Source: Pseudomonas sp. GM41(2012) | GTDB lineage: Bacteria > Pseudomonadota > Gammaproteobacteria > Pseudomonadales > Pseudomonadaceae | Direction: 5' to 3' | Length of the DNA: 64,000 nt | Assembly (NCBI RefSeq): GCF_000282315.2 | Contig: NZ_AKJN02000011.1 | Coordinates: 248,001-312,000 of the forward strand | In this document: piece by piece, positions 35,706 through 44,716 of the stretch | Position numbering within the stretch: the stretch's first letter is position 1 | How the letters are laid out: every line of letters begins with the position of its first letter | Position numbers and translations under genes: made by a program | Notes under the pieces: model-generated | What the model saw: the letters and a program-made list of their open reading frames with translations, nothing else | Databases searched by the model: none | Told to the model about the DNA's origin: nothing

Positions 35706-35763
35706 GATGCTTTCCTTGGAATGCAGTAAATTCGCGAGCAAAACTGCTGTTACATACGACTGA

Positions 35764-38700
35764 TCAAGTGGGAATGCGCGTCTGCAGCCTCAAGCCTGAG
35801 TTGTTCAGCGAGCGCGACAGCGCTTCGATGCTGGGGAAAGGACGCCTGTTTTGCGGCCAGGAGGGTCGGTCGATAACAAAACTGCCATTGGCGAGTCGCT
35901 CGACCGGCGTGCGATTGATCAGTTCGTTGCTGCCGCGGTGAATCAGGGTGTAGCTGTCACCGGTTTTCTCGAACAGGTATTTGCCGGGTACATCGAGTAG
36001 CTTCTCCGTTTGCTGCTCGGTTCGGATCGCCGGTGTCGCTTCCATTTGTATGCGAAGGTCTGCATAGAATGGGTCGAAAGTTCCGCGCATGGTCTCGTTC
36101 TGCATGATCGGTCCGCGATCGATTTCGATACCGGGATCCAAGGTGATGCCCAGGCTTTCACCTGGATTTACCTCTTCGATCCGCAGGCCGATACCACCCT
36201 GCAGTTCACTGATGCCGGCCATCCCGCGGAAGGTATTGATATTTTCCTGTCCGGTTAACACCACCCATTTGGTCGGCTGATTCAAGGCCTTATCGGCAAG
36301 CATGATTTCGTTCGTCAGGCTGTTAGTCATCATTTGCTCTTCAACCGGCCTGAAAAAACGCGGTTTTTTAAAGCTTGCTGCGCAGTCGGTGGCCTGGATC
36401 CGGATGTTGTTTTGTCTTGCGCTCTTGACCAGTTCCAGTTCGTTGAAACGCCCGGCGGGATCCTGGCCGAGCTCGGTCAGGTATTCGCGCAGATCCTCGG
36501 GCATGCGTCCCGAGTTGAAAAAGGCATTCAGATCTTGCTGGGCAAAATCACTGAGCAAGCCGCGCATGTAAATCGTGTTGACACCCCGCAGAGCGAATTC
36601 AGGCATGTTTTTAATCATGAAGCGCATGCTGGTGATGCGATCCAGGGTTTCACCCACGACCAGCCCCGGTGCTACTTCGAGCACTCTCTCAATCAATTCG
36701 GCACTGGTCATGGACTCACTGACGGCAGGAATCATCGGTCGAGGCGGCAGGTTGCGCCACTGCAACTCGTTGAAGAAGCGTCCGGCCGTGGATTTCAGCA
36801 GGTCTAGCTTGTCGGCGAAGTGACTTGCATAGCGGTCTTCCACCTTGAGCGCGGGCAAGTGACGCATTGGAAGGCGGACATGGGTTTCGAATAGTTTCAA
36901 TGCCCATTTTTTTAGTGATGCCTGGAGTTGTGGATGAACATCGTATGGCGTTCTCAGAGTACGAAGGAGCTGCATTGTGGGGTGAGAAGCTACTGGTAGA
37001 GGTTCAAGGGGGGCTGGTGGCGCGGAGTTGCTGATGCTCTGGCCGGGCTTCGGTTTCGCCGGTTTAGAGAGGTTTTTGCCACCGCCCTTCAAACCGTGTC
37101 GCGAGAACATTTCCCACTCCTCTGCTTCATTCAGACGTACCGGAATGTTGCGGAAAAATGAGTAAGGATTGGTAGGGTCGACGATCGCCCAGGACTGCAG
37201 TTCATTGCTGTAACGCACCTGATAAAAACGGTCGTCGATAGCAATGTAGTGACCCCCGGTTGCGGGTTGATAGATGCCTTGAAATTTACCTTCAACACTC
37301 ACCGGGAAGTCGCCGTCGAGAACCTCATTGGTTTCAAAGGGCGCCAGTATGTCCATGTCTGAGGGGCCAACAGCCTCGGCGCCGACGGAAAGGGAGGGTA
37401 TCGCAGGCGATTCTATGTCTGTCTTCGGCGCTTCCCCGGAGGCAAGCGCCTCTTCTGTCTCGGCGGCCTCTGCGATCTCGGCGGCATCTGCCAGTTCAGC
37501 TGCGCCGCGCAGAAATGGCAAATTAAACAGTACATCCACACTGCCAAAAATCGCAGCATTGACCGCGGCCTTGCGTTCCATCGCCGTGGTGCCGTTGATG
37601 GCCTGATCGATGTGCAGGCCGACATTGGCGATGCCAGCACCGATGACGACCAGCGCTGCCGGCCATGCAAGGGCGGCCATCGGTCCGAACGTGTGGTTGA
37701 AGGCATTGAGATAGCCGATCCACAGTTTTTTGCGTAGCTCGCCATTGGAGTGCAGCAGGAAATTGGCGTCGCTGAGCATGCGCTCATGGGTGGACTGATT
37801 CAGATAGGTGAACGCATCACCGGCAATTTTCTCACCACGATAGTGGAGCAAATGAACGTTCCCGGCTTCATTGTCACTGGGTAGAACGTCATAGGCGTGG
37901 GTGAGGCCGACATTTTCATGTTCCGTGTTTTCCAGGAAATGAACGATCAGGCCAATGCCGGTGAGGTTGGCCAGTTTGTGCCCTAGCGAAGTGGGCTTCT
38001 CCTGAACGATGTCGCGCTCTTCCTGCTTGAAGTGCATGAGCATGCGTTCGCGGCCTTCAGCATCCTTGACCTCATTGATCAGCCATTCGTGCAGCTCTTC
38101 GACCTTGTTGAAACAGTGAAATCCTCTGAGCTCGCCCGGAATGTAGAGAATGTTCAGGTCACTGTCGTCAGTGATGCTGAGGATGTCCGTCGACACGAAG
38201 TGGTCAATGCAAAACTTGCGAATCGATAAACCGCTGCCCGCTGAGGCCTCGTCCAGCAGCATTTGCCGGGTGAGCGGTCTGCTGACATTACCGGCGCAGG
38301 CGCTGAGCACCGTGCTGAAGTGTTCTTGGGTCAAGTGACCCTTCTCGTAGTCTTCAATGGCTTTGGCAATGAACGTGCACTTGGCCAGCGCACGGAAGTT
38401 GTCGCTGTGCTTTTCCCAGAACGTCGCGATGGCCGTTTTGTAGCGGTCAGCGAAATTGATGTCCCAGAAGGCTTTCAGCACGTCGTTGCCGTGCAGGCGC
38501 ACTTCATTGGTTTCATCGTAGGATTCGGCGTCCGCCCCCACACGATAAAAGCCGCCGTAGAGGTCCAGCAGGTCGGCATTGTCCTGGTCGTGGACGCTGA
38601 AACGTTGCATGACCAGTTGCGGGAAGGTCATGGATTCCTTGGGCTTTTCAAGGATGTGCTGCCAGCCGGTAAAGGCCGTGGAACTGCTTTGGGCGCCATG

Positions 38701-38886
38701 GAACCGGTGCCAATAGACTTTGTCGGGTTCGATATCCGTGATGTCGTGCTGGACGAGAATGTCCTTGGCGACCTGATATGCCAAGGCGTGCAGGTCGGGG
38801 CAATCGGCAACGAGATCAGTGATCAGGGGCTGGAGGGCCAACACATCGGCAGCGTCGGGCAGGGTAATTTCTTGAGTATCGTCCAT
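35764..38886 (-). CDS. Large toxin-like protein 2 with degenerate C-terminal active site
   Basis: A 1,040-residue paralogue of the neighbouring toxin-like protein, 58 bases upstream of it on the same strand. Residues 1-470 align without gaps, and 515-600 is also similar. A proline/lysine-rich linker (~600-640) and a longer helical insert precede the C-terminal domain. There the key residues have changed: GETLDR (Glu746 kept, His replaced by Leu748), YMRGLL (Arg775, Gly776), TGQENINTF (Asn882 where copy 1 has His858); only ATDC remains. This suggests loss of the original activity: a pseudoenzyme, a regulator or partner of copy 1, or a toxin with changed chemistry. ATG 38886 follows AAGGAAGA. 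Confidence 0.8.
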   Translation of the reverse strand: MDDTQEITLPDAADVLALQPLITDLVADCPDLHALAYQVAKDILVQHDITDIEPDKVYWHRFHGAQSSSTAFTGWQHILEKPKESMTFPQLVMQRFSVHDQDNADLLDLYGGFYRVGADAESYDETNEVRLHGNDVLKAFWDINFADRYKTAIATFWEKHSDNFRALAKCTFIAKAIEDYEKGHLTQEHFSTVLSACAGNVSRPLTRQMLLDEASAGSGLSIRKFCIDHFVSTDILSITDDSDLNILYIPGELRGFHCFNKVEELHEWLINEVKDAEGRERMLMHFKQEERDIVQEKPTSLGHKLANLTGIGLIVHFLENTEHENVGLTHAYDVLPSDNEAGNVHLLHYRGEKIAGDAFTYLNQSTHERMLSDANFLLHSNGELRKKLWIGYLNAFNHTFGPMAALAWPAALVVIGAGIANVGLHIDQAINGTTAMERKAAVNAAIFGSVDVLFNLPFLRGAAELADAAEIAEAAETEEALASGEAPKTDIESPAIPSLSVGAEAVGPSDMDILAPFETNEVLDGDFPVSVEGKFQGIYQPATGGHYIAIDDRFYQVRYSNELQSWAIVDPTNPYSFFRNIPVRLNEAEEWEMFSRHGLKGGGKNLSKPAKPKPGQSISNSAPPAPLEPLPVASHPTMQLLRTLRTPYDVHPQLQASLKKWALKLFETHVRLPMRHLPALKVEDRYASHFADKLDLLKSTAGRFFNELQWRNLPPRPMIPAVSESMTSAELIERVLEVAPGLVVGETLDRITSMRFMIKNMPEFALRGVNTIYMRGLLSDFAQQDLNAFFNSGRMPEDLREYLTELGQDPAGRFNELELVKSARQNNIRIQATDCAASFKKPRFFRPVEEQMMTNSLTNEIMLADKALNQPTKWVVLTGQENINTFRGMAGISELQGGIGLRIEEVNPGESLGITLDPGIEIDRGPIMQNETMRGTFDPFYADLRIQMEATPAIRTEQQTEKLLDVPGKYLFEKTGDSYTLIHRGSNELINRTPVERLANGSFVIDRPSWPQNRRPFPSIEALSRSLNNSGLRLQTRIPT
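37897..38717 (-). repeat. Near-identical repeat, copy in toxin gene 2
   Basis: Partner of 34717-35536. The similarity stops abruptly toward the gene start, at the codons for residues ~52-55. Confidence 0.85.
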
Positions 38887-39020
38887 GATGTCTTCCTTGA
38901 GAGGTGGTTGGGGCGCTCACTATCTCAAGGGGTATCGGTTCCAGCTGTAAGGCACTGGGTCGCTGGCGGTGGTCAGTTGCTGACGCAAGACGTAGGAAAC
39001 GGCGAGTACCAGAGTCAGGC

Positions 39021-39725
39021 TCAGCGCCGTGCAATATCAGAAAAGTAAAACTTGTCCAGCGTATGCCGCGACTCGGTGTACTCGAACTGCCGACCATCCT
39101 GCAAAAACGTCTGGTTACTCACCACGATCACATGGCTCTGACCGTCGAGGTCCAGGTGTTGCTGGTCGTCCTTGCTGCGGGGCACCGCTTCAATGGTGCG
39201 CTGGGCATAGGCGATTTGCAGTTGCAGGGTCTGCTCGATGAAGGCGTAGATTGAGTGCTCGGCAATGTCCCGGGACAGGCCGGGGATCACGTCGCTGACG
39301 AAATGGTTGATGTCCAGGATCACGCGTTTGCCGTCGATCCGCCGCACCCGTTTGATTCGCGTGATCAGGCTGCCCGCTTCGGCCTGGATGTGTTCCAGCA
39401 GCGCACCTTCGAGGGGGATTTGATCGAACTCGACCACCTCGGTGCTGACGTCATTACCCAGGCGCGGATACGTTTCCTGAAAGCTGACGATGCCGCCGAG
39501 CTGGAATTCGATCGGGTTGGTCGACAGCACGAACGTGCCTTTGCCGTGGACCTTCTGAGCGAAACCGCGCTCCTGCAATTGCTCGATCGCCTTGCGCACG
39601 GTGCCGCGACTGGCCTGGTAGCTGTCCATCAGTTCGGTTTCGGAAGGCAACCGGGCGCCGCGTTCCAAACGTTCGGTCGTGATACTGGAAAGCAGATCGC
39701 TGTAGATCTGGTTGTATTTACTCAT
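39021..39725 (-). CDS. treR: Trehalose operon repressor TreR (GntR/HutC family)
   Basis: A 234-residue GntR-family regulator. The N-terminal winged helix has PSETELMDSYQASRGTVRKAI, ending in FAQKVHGKGTFV; the C-terminal UTRA domain binds the effector, probably trehalose-6-phosphate. Start is ATG 39725 (MSKYNQIYSDLL); longer forms would cross its own promoter. It is divergent from treP, and two mirror-image 16-base boxes lie between them. It is not the LacI-type TreR of E. coli but the GntR type known from Bacillus and pseudomonads. Confidence 0.93.
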   Translation of the reverse strand: MSKYNQIYSDLLSSITTERLERGARLPSETELMDSYQASRGTVRKAIEQLQERGFAQKVHGKGTFVLSTNPIEFQLGGIVSFQETYPRLGNDVSTEVVEFDQIPLEGALLEHIQAEAGSLITRIKRVRRIDGKRVILDINHFVSDVIPGLSRDIAEHSIYAFIEQTLQLQIAYAQRTIEAVPRSKDDQQHLDLDGQSHVIVVSNQTFLQDGRQFEYTESRHTLDKFYFSDIARR

Positions 39726-39866
39726 GGGGATGGCTCTATGCCGCGCTGTACTCAAGGTTTCGAACCTTAAGGGCAGGGTAGGGGTTTGTCCATGCGGCGT
39801 TAGATTTCTTTGACTTTGGAGGTAGGAAAGATCGCCGCCTGTCGGGTTCAGGATAAACAAAATCAA

Positions 39867-39908
39867 ACTCGTCTGTACGAGTTGTTGCTTTAACTCGTAC
39901 AGACGAGT
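39867..39908. promoter_or_regulatory. Two TreR operator boxes in the treR-treP intergenic region
   Basis: ACTCGTCTGTACGAGT (39867-39882) and its exact reverse complement ACTCGTACAGACGAGT (39893-39908). Each has 6-base palindromic arms ACTCGT/ACGAGT. Centres lie 26 bases apart. Position between repressor and permease makes them the likely TreR sites controlling both directions. Confidence 0.8.
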
Positions 39909-39934
39909 ACTTTTCGTTTCGGCGTGCTGCCAAT

Positions 39935-39942
39935 AACAAAAA
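39935..39942 (+). promoter_or_regulatory. CA motif (Crc/Hfq target) before treP
   Basis: AACAAAAA fits AANAANAA, the Hfq/Crc catabolite-repression motif of pseudomonads, 21 bases before the treP ATG. Confidence 0.5.
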
Positions 39943-39962
39943 ACTACAGCGGAAGATCAAGC

Positions 39963-41405
39963 ATGAGCCACGACTATCCGAATATCGCCAGCGAGCTGCT
40001 GCAAAGCCTCGGTGGCAGCGACAACCTCGAGCAGGCCGCGCACTGTGTCACACGGCTGCGCCTGGCCCTCAAAGACCCGAGCCTGGTCAACAGCGCCACG
40101 CTGAACCAGATCGATCTGGTCAAAGGCTCGTTCTTCACTGGCGGCCTGTTCCAAGTGGTTATCGGCCCCGGTGAAGTGGAGAAGGTTTACGCAGAACTGC
40201 GTCGTCAAACCGGTCTCGCGGCTTCAACTATCGCCGACGTCAAACAGAAAAGCGCCGAGAAGATCAATCCCATGCAGCGTCTGGTGCGGGTGTTTTCCGA
40301 CGTCTTCATGCCCATCCTCCCGGCGCTGATCATTGCCGGCCTGCTGATGGGCATCAACAACCTGATCGGCGCCAAGGGCATGTTCATCGAGGGCAAGACC
40401 CTGCTGGATGCCTATCCGAAGCTTGACGGGCTCTGGAGCCTGATCAACCTGATGGCCAATACCTCGTTTGTGTTCCTGCCGGCGCTGGTGGGCTGGTCGG
40501 CGGCCAAGCGTTTTGGTGGTAGCGAAATCCTCGGCATCGTGCTCGGTTTGATGCTCGTTCACCCCGATCTGCTCAATGCCTGGAACTACGGTAAAGCGGT
40601 GGCCGGGCTGGAGGGGCAGAGCCTGCCGTACTTCGACATCCTCGGTTTGTTCCAGATTGAGAAGGTCGGTTATCAAGGGCAGATCCTGCCGATCCTGATG
40701 GCGGCCTACGTGATGAGCGTCATCGAAAAATGGCTGCGGGCGCGGGTGCCAAACGCGATTCAATTGCTGGTGGTGCCGATCACTACCATCGTTGTGACCG
40801 GCGTGCTGGCGCTGGCAGTGATCGGCCCGGTGACCCGGCATCTGGGGATTCTCATCACCGAAGGCGTGGTCATGCTGTTTGACCTGGCGCCAATGGTTGG
40901 CGGGGCGATTTTCGGTTTGCTCTACGCGCCGCTGGTGATCACCGGCATGCACCACATGTTCCTCGCGGTCGACTTGCAGTTGATCTCCACCCAGGGCGGC
41001 ACCTTCATCTGGCCGATGATCGTCATGTCCAACCTGGCCCAGGGCAGTGCGGCATTGGCGGTGTTCTACATGACCCGCAACGTGCGGGATAAAAGCATGG
41101 CCTCGACCTCGGCGATTTCCGCTTACTTCGGCATCACCGAACCGGCCATGTTCGGGGTCAACCTGCGCTACAAATTTCCGTTTTATGCGGCCCTGATCGG
41201 TTCGGCCATGGGCTGCATTTTCCTGTCGCTGAACAAGGTCCAGGCCTCGGCAATCGGCGTCGGTGGCTTGCCCGGTTTTATCTCGATCATTCCGCAGTTC
41301 ATTCCGATGTTTGTGATCGGAATGGTGATTGCCATGGTCGTGCCGTTTGTTCTGACCTGCGGGTTGAGCATGAAGATTGTTCGGCCTGGGTATCGGGTTG
41401 CCTGA
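39963..41405 (+). CDS. treP: Trehalose-specific PTS permease, IIBC component TreP
   Basis: TreP (480 aa) imports trehalose and phosphorylates it to trehalose-6-phosphate. The N-terminal IIB domain (1-~85) has the phospho-cysteine Cys28 in HCVTRLRLAL; the rest (~105-475) is the IIC membrane domain with about ten hydrophobic segments and the conserved ISAYFGITEPAMFGVNLRYK. No IIA domain is attached, so phosphate must come from the EIIA part of the fusion protein at 44741-47275. ATG 39963 (MSHDYPNIA) follows CGGAAG. It is divergent from treR. Confidence 0.95.
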   Translation: MSHDYPNIASELLQSLGGSDNLEQAAHCVTRLRLALKDPSLVNSATLNQIDLVKGSFFTGGLFQVVIGPGEVEKVYAELRRQTGLAASTIADVKQKSAEKINPMQRLVRVFSDVFMPILPALIIAGLLMGINNLIGAKGMFIEGKTLLDAYPKLDGLWSLINLMANTSFVFLPALVGWSAAKRFGGSEILGIVLGLMLVHPDLLNAWNYGKAVAGLEGQSLPYFDILGLFQIEKVGYQGQILPILMAAYVMSVIEKWLRARVPNAIQLLVVPITTIVVTGVLALAVIGPVTRHLGILITEGVVMLFDLAPMVGGAIFGLLYAPLVITGMHHMFLAVDLQLISTQGGTFIWPMIVMSNLAQGSAALAVFYMTRNVRDKSMASTSAISAYFGITEPAMFGVNLRYKFPFYAALIGSAMGCIFLSLNKVQASAIGVGGLPGFISIIPQFIPMFVIGMVIAMVVPFVLTCGLSMKIVRPGYRVA

Positions 41406-41413
41406 CAGATCGC

Positions 41414-41561
41414 TGTGGCGAGGGGGCTTGTCGGAACGCCGCATCGCCCCGTTCGGTCGCGCAGCGGCCCTGAAATCTGCTACGTCATTGCTTCAGGCAC
41501 ACCGCATTTGCAGGTTCTACGACTGCTGCGCAGCCGAACGGGGGCAAGCCCCCTCGCCACA
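41414..41561. repeat. Long REP-type inverted repeat (GGCGAGGGGGCTTG class)
   Basis: TGTGGCGAGGGGGCTTG and CAAGCCCCCTCGCCACA bracket ~115 bases that include CCGTTCGG and TGCGCAGC elements and the variant block TCGGAACGCCGC. It occupies the treP-treC gap without apparently ending transcription. Confidence 0.8.
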
Positions 41562-41601
41562 AAAGAAATAGCCAGTACGAAACTTACTGAAGGAATCCGC
41601 C

Positions 41602-43248
41602 ATGCAAGACTGGCAACGTTCGGTGATCTACCAGATCTACCCGAAGAGTTTTCACAGCCACGCCGGCAACCCCACGGGTGATTTGCTTGGCGTTGTGGCC
41701 AAGCTCGATTACCTGCACTGGCTGGGTGTCGACTGCCTGTGGATCACGCCGTTCCTGCGCTCGCCCCAACGCGACAACGGCTACGACATCAGTGACTACT
41801 ACGCCATCGACCCGAGTTACGGGACCATGGCCGATTGCGAATTACTGATCGCCGAGGCCGGCAAACGCGGGATCAAGCTGATGCTCGATATCGTGGTCAA
41901 CCACACCTCCATCGAGCACACCTGGTTTCAGCAGGCCCGCAGCAGCCTCGACAACCCGTACCGGGATTTCTACATCTGGCGCGACCAGCCAAACAACTGG
42001 GAATCCAAGTTCGGCGGTTCGGCCTGGGAGTATGAAGCCCAGACCGGTCAGTATTTCCTGCACCTGTTCGACCACACTCAGGCCGACCTGAACTGGGACA
42101 ACCCAAAGGTGCGCGCCGAAGTCTTCAAGATGATGCGTTTCTGGCGCGACAAGGGCGTAGGCGGGTTCCGTCTGGACGTGATCAACCTGATCTCCAAACC
42201 GGCGGACTTCCCCGAGGACAACACCGACGGTCGACGTTTCTACACCGATGGGCCGAACGTCCACGAGTACTTGCAGCAAATGCACCGCGAAGTCTTCGAA
42301 GGTCATGACCTGATCAACGTCGGCGAGATGTCTTCCACCAGCCTGGAGCACTGCATCCGCTACTCGCGACCAGAGTCGAAAGAACTGTCGATGACCTTCA
42401 ACTTCCATCACCTGAAGGTCGATTACCCGAACCTGCAGAAGTGGATTCGTGCCGATTTCGACTTCCTCGAACTCAAGCGCATTCTCTCCGATTGGCAAAC
42501 CGGCATGCAGGCCGGCGGTGGCTGGAATGCACTGTTCTGGTGTAACCACGACCAGCCACGGGTGGTCTCGCGATTTGGTCATGACGGCGAATATCGGGTG
42601 CTCTCGGCGAAGATGCTCGGCACGGCGCTGCATTTCCTCCAGGGCACGCCGTTCGTGTACCAGGGCGAGGAACTGGGCATGACCAATCCGGGCTTCGATC
42701 ACATCGATCAGTACCGTGATGTCGAGACGCTGAACATCTTCCGGCTCAAGCGCGAGGCGGGTGCGAGCGATGCCGACAACATGGCGGCGATCATGCAGAA
42801 GTCCCGGGATAACGGCCGTACGCCGATGCACTGGAATGCCGAACCCAACGCGGGTTTCAGCGCTGTCGAGCCGTGGATCGGGGTGCCGGCGAACGCCGGG
42901 CAGATCAACGTTGCCGCTCAGCTCGATGACCCGGATTCGGTGCTGCATCACTACCGTCAGTTGATCGCCTTGCGTCGCACTGAGGCGCTGATGTCCGACG
43001 GCGTTTACCGGCAATTGTTGCCCGAACACACGCAAATCTGGGCGTACGTGCGTGAAGGCAATGGCGAACGGTTGCTGGTGCTGAACAACTTCTACGGCAC
43101 GCCATGCGAAGTCGAACTGCCGGATGAAGTGATCAGCGAAACCATGGCCAAGCGTCTGGTTATCAGCAACTACCCGGACTGTCCGACGCGAAATCGGCAG
43201 CTCCTCTTACGGCCTTATGAGTCGTTCGTGCTGCATATGACCGACTGA
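41602..43248 (+). CDS. treC: Alpha,alpha-phosphotrehalase TreC
   Basis: A 548-residue GH13 enzyme that splits trehalose-6-phosphate into glucose and glucose-6-phosphate in the cytoplasm. The (beta/alpha)8 domain shows DIVVNHTS, the nucleophile Asp in GGFRLDVINLIS, the acid/base Glu in INVGEMSS and the transition-state Asp in FWCNHDQPR; a small beta domain closes the C-terminus. ATG 41602 follows GAAGGAAT. It belongs to the treP operon. Confidence 0.95.
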   Translation: MQDWQRSVIYQIYPKSFHSHAGNPTGDLLGVVAKLDYLHWLGVDCLWITPFLRSPQRDNGYDISDYYAIDPSYGTMADCELLIAEAGKRGIKLMLDIVVNHTSIEHTWFQQARSSLDNPYRDFYIWRDQPNNWESKFGGSAWEYEAQTGQYFLHLFDHTQADLNWDNPKVRAEVFKMMRFWRDKGVGGFRLDVINLISKPADFPEDNTDGRRFYTDGPNVHEYLQQMHREVFEGHDLINVGEMSSTSLEHCIRYSRPESKELSMTFNFHHLKVDYPNLQKWIRADFDFLELKRILSDWQTGMQAGGGWNALFWCNHDQPRVVSRFGHDGEYRVLSAKMLGTALHFLQGTPFVYQGEELGMTNPGFDHIDQYRDVETLNIFRLKREAGASDADNMAAIMQKSRDNGRTPMHWNAEPNAGFSAVEPWIGVPANAGQINVAAQLDDPDSVLHHYRQLIALRRTEALMSDGVYRQLLPEHTQIWAYVREGNGERLLVLNNFYGTPCEVELPDEVISETMAKRLVISNYPDCPTRNRQLLLRPYESFVLHMTD

Positions 43249-43354
43249 CCGACCGCAAAAAAACACCGACTCAGAAAAACACGCAGAACGCTGCGCGGGG
43301 GAGTTTTGCGCGCCGATTTTGCCGCTGCACACAATAAAAATATTGGGGTAACTC

Positions 43355-44578
43355 TTGAAAACAACAATAAATCGCAGCCTTGTAGTGGCGGGCATGTGCC
43401 TGGCTTTGCCTCTTTCGGCCCAGGCGCTGGAGTTCGCCGGTTACTTGCGTAGCGGCGTCGGCACCTCGGTCAACAGCGATAAACAGCAGTGCTTCCAGCT
43501 GCCGGGTGCGCAGACCAAATACCGCTTGGGCAACGAATGTGAGCAGTACGCCGAACTGGAGTTACGCCAGGATCTTTACACCCTGGACGACGGTTCGGTG
43601 CTGAGCGTCGACGGTATGGCTTCGTTGTACAACCAGTACGACAAGGACCTGACCTTCAACGGTGACAACGGCTCGGTGCGCCTGCCGCAGGCGTACGCGC
43701 AGTGGTCGAATATGCCAAGCCTCAACGGCGGTTCGCTGTGGGCCGGCCGGCGTTACTACAAACGGAACGATATTCACATTTCCGACTTCTACTATTGGAA
43801 CCAGAGCGCCACCGGCGGCGGTATCGAGGACGTGCTGATCGGCGATCTGAAATACAGCTACGCCTTCTCGCGCAAGGACAACCTGTACCAGAAGGACTAC
43901 ATCAACCGTCATGACTTCAACGTTGCCGGCTTCAACACCAACCCCGGCGGTGCGTTGGAGTTTGGGCTGAGCTACATCGACAAACCCGACAGCCGCGACG
44001 CTCACCGTGGCTGGGCGATCACCACCCAGCATGTGCAGAAAGGCTTTCTGGGCGGCAAGAATAAACTGGCCTTCCAGTACGGCGAAGGGCCCGGCACCGG
44101 GTTGGGTTATACCGGTAACGTGAAGCTGGACGACAGCAACAAAAGTTACCGGGTGGTGGAGTTCTTCGACTGGCAAGTGACGCCGCGATTTGGCGGGCAG
44201 ATCGAGGCGGTTTATCAGAAAGACATTCGCTCCGACGGCAGTGGTCAGAACTGGATTTCCCTGGGTGTTCGCCCGACCTATGCGCTCACCGAGCAGTTCA
44301 AACTGGTGACCGAACTGGGTCACGATCAGGTCGACGCCACGGGCGGCACGCGCAAGCTGAGCAAGTTCACCTTCGCCCCGACCTGGTCGCCCAAGGGGCC
44401 GGAGTTCTGGGCTCGCCCTGAGGTGCGTTTGTATTACACCTATGCGAGCTGGAACGAGGCGGCCAAACGGGCGGCCAATGAACAGGCGCAGGGGTCGGCG
44501 TTGTCCGACACCGGGGCGTTCGGCACCGCGCGGCACGGTTCGAACGTCGGATTGCAGGTCGAGTACTGGTGGAAATAG
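43355..44578 (+). CDS. Maltoporin-family outer-membrane porin (LamB-like), trehalose uptake
   Basis: A 407-residue outer-membrane beta barrel. A signal peptide (MKTTINRSLVVAGMCLALPLSAQA) leads into FAGYLRSGVGTS, the typical LamB N-terminal strand, and the protein ends in an aromatic residue before Lys (VEYWWK). It resembles LamB/ScrY rather than OprB and probably lets trehalose across the outer membrane. The start is TTG 43355, supported by GGGGTAA upstream and by the signal peptide. It lies between treC and the PTS phosphotransferase. Confidence 0.87.
   Translation: MKTTINRSLVVAGMCLALPLSAQALEFAGYLRSGVGTSVNSDKQQCFQLPGAQTKYRLGNECEQYAELELRQDLYTLDDGSVLSVDGMASLYNQYDKDLTFNGDNGSVRLPQAYAQWSNMPSLNGGSLWAGRRYYKRNDIHISDFYYWNQSATGGGIEDVLIGDLKYSYAFSRKDNLYQKDYINRHDFNVAGFNTNPGGALEFGLSYIDKPDSRDAHRGWAITTQHVQKGFLGGKNKLAFQYGEGPGTGLGYTGNVKLDDSNKSYRVVEFFDWQVTPRFGGQIEAVYQKDIRSDGSGQNWISLGVRPTYALTEQFKLVTELGHDQVDATGGTRKLSKFTFAPTWSPKGPEFWARPEVRLYYTYASWNEAAKRAANEQAQGSALSDTGAFGTARHGSNVGLQVEYWWK
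43360..43367 (+). promoter_or_regulatory. CA motif (Crc/Hfq target) at the porin start codon
   Basis: AACAACAA fits AANAANAA and overlaps codons 2-5 of the porin message. Confidence 0.45.
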
Positions 44579-44587
44579 CGCCACACA

Positions 44588-44687
44588 CTGTAGGAGCTGC
44601 CGCAGGCTGCGATCTTTTGATCGTCGACAGTCTTGAGGACGCCAAAAGATCGTCCGAACGCGGCCCGAGCCTGCGGCAGCTCCTACG
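44588..44687. repeat. Inverted repeat of the AGCTGCC/GGCAGCT REP class
   Basis: TGTAGGAGCTGCCGCAGGCT and AGCCTGCGGCAGCTCCTACG, with GATCTTTTG/CAAAAGATCG inside and extra bases in the right half. It separates the porin from the PTS fusion gene. Confidence 0.8.
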
Positions 44688-44716
44688 GGTATCGCAACAT
44701 CCCAGCGTCTTTTATA

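Noticed and set aside
35706..35763. Possible immunity gene between the two toxin-like genes
   Set aside because: Only 58 bases separate them, with no room for a gene.
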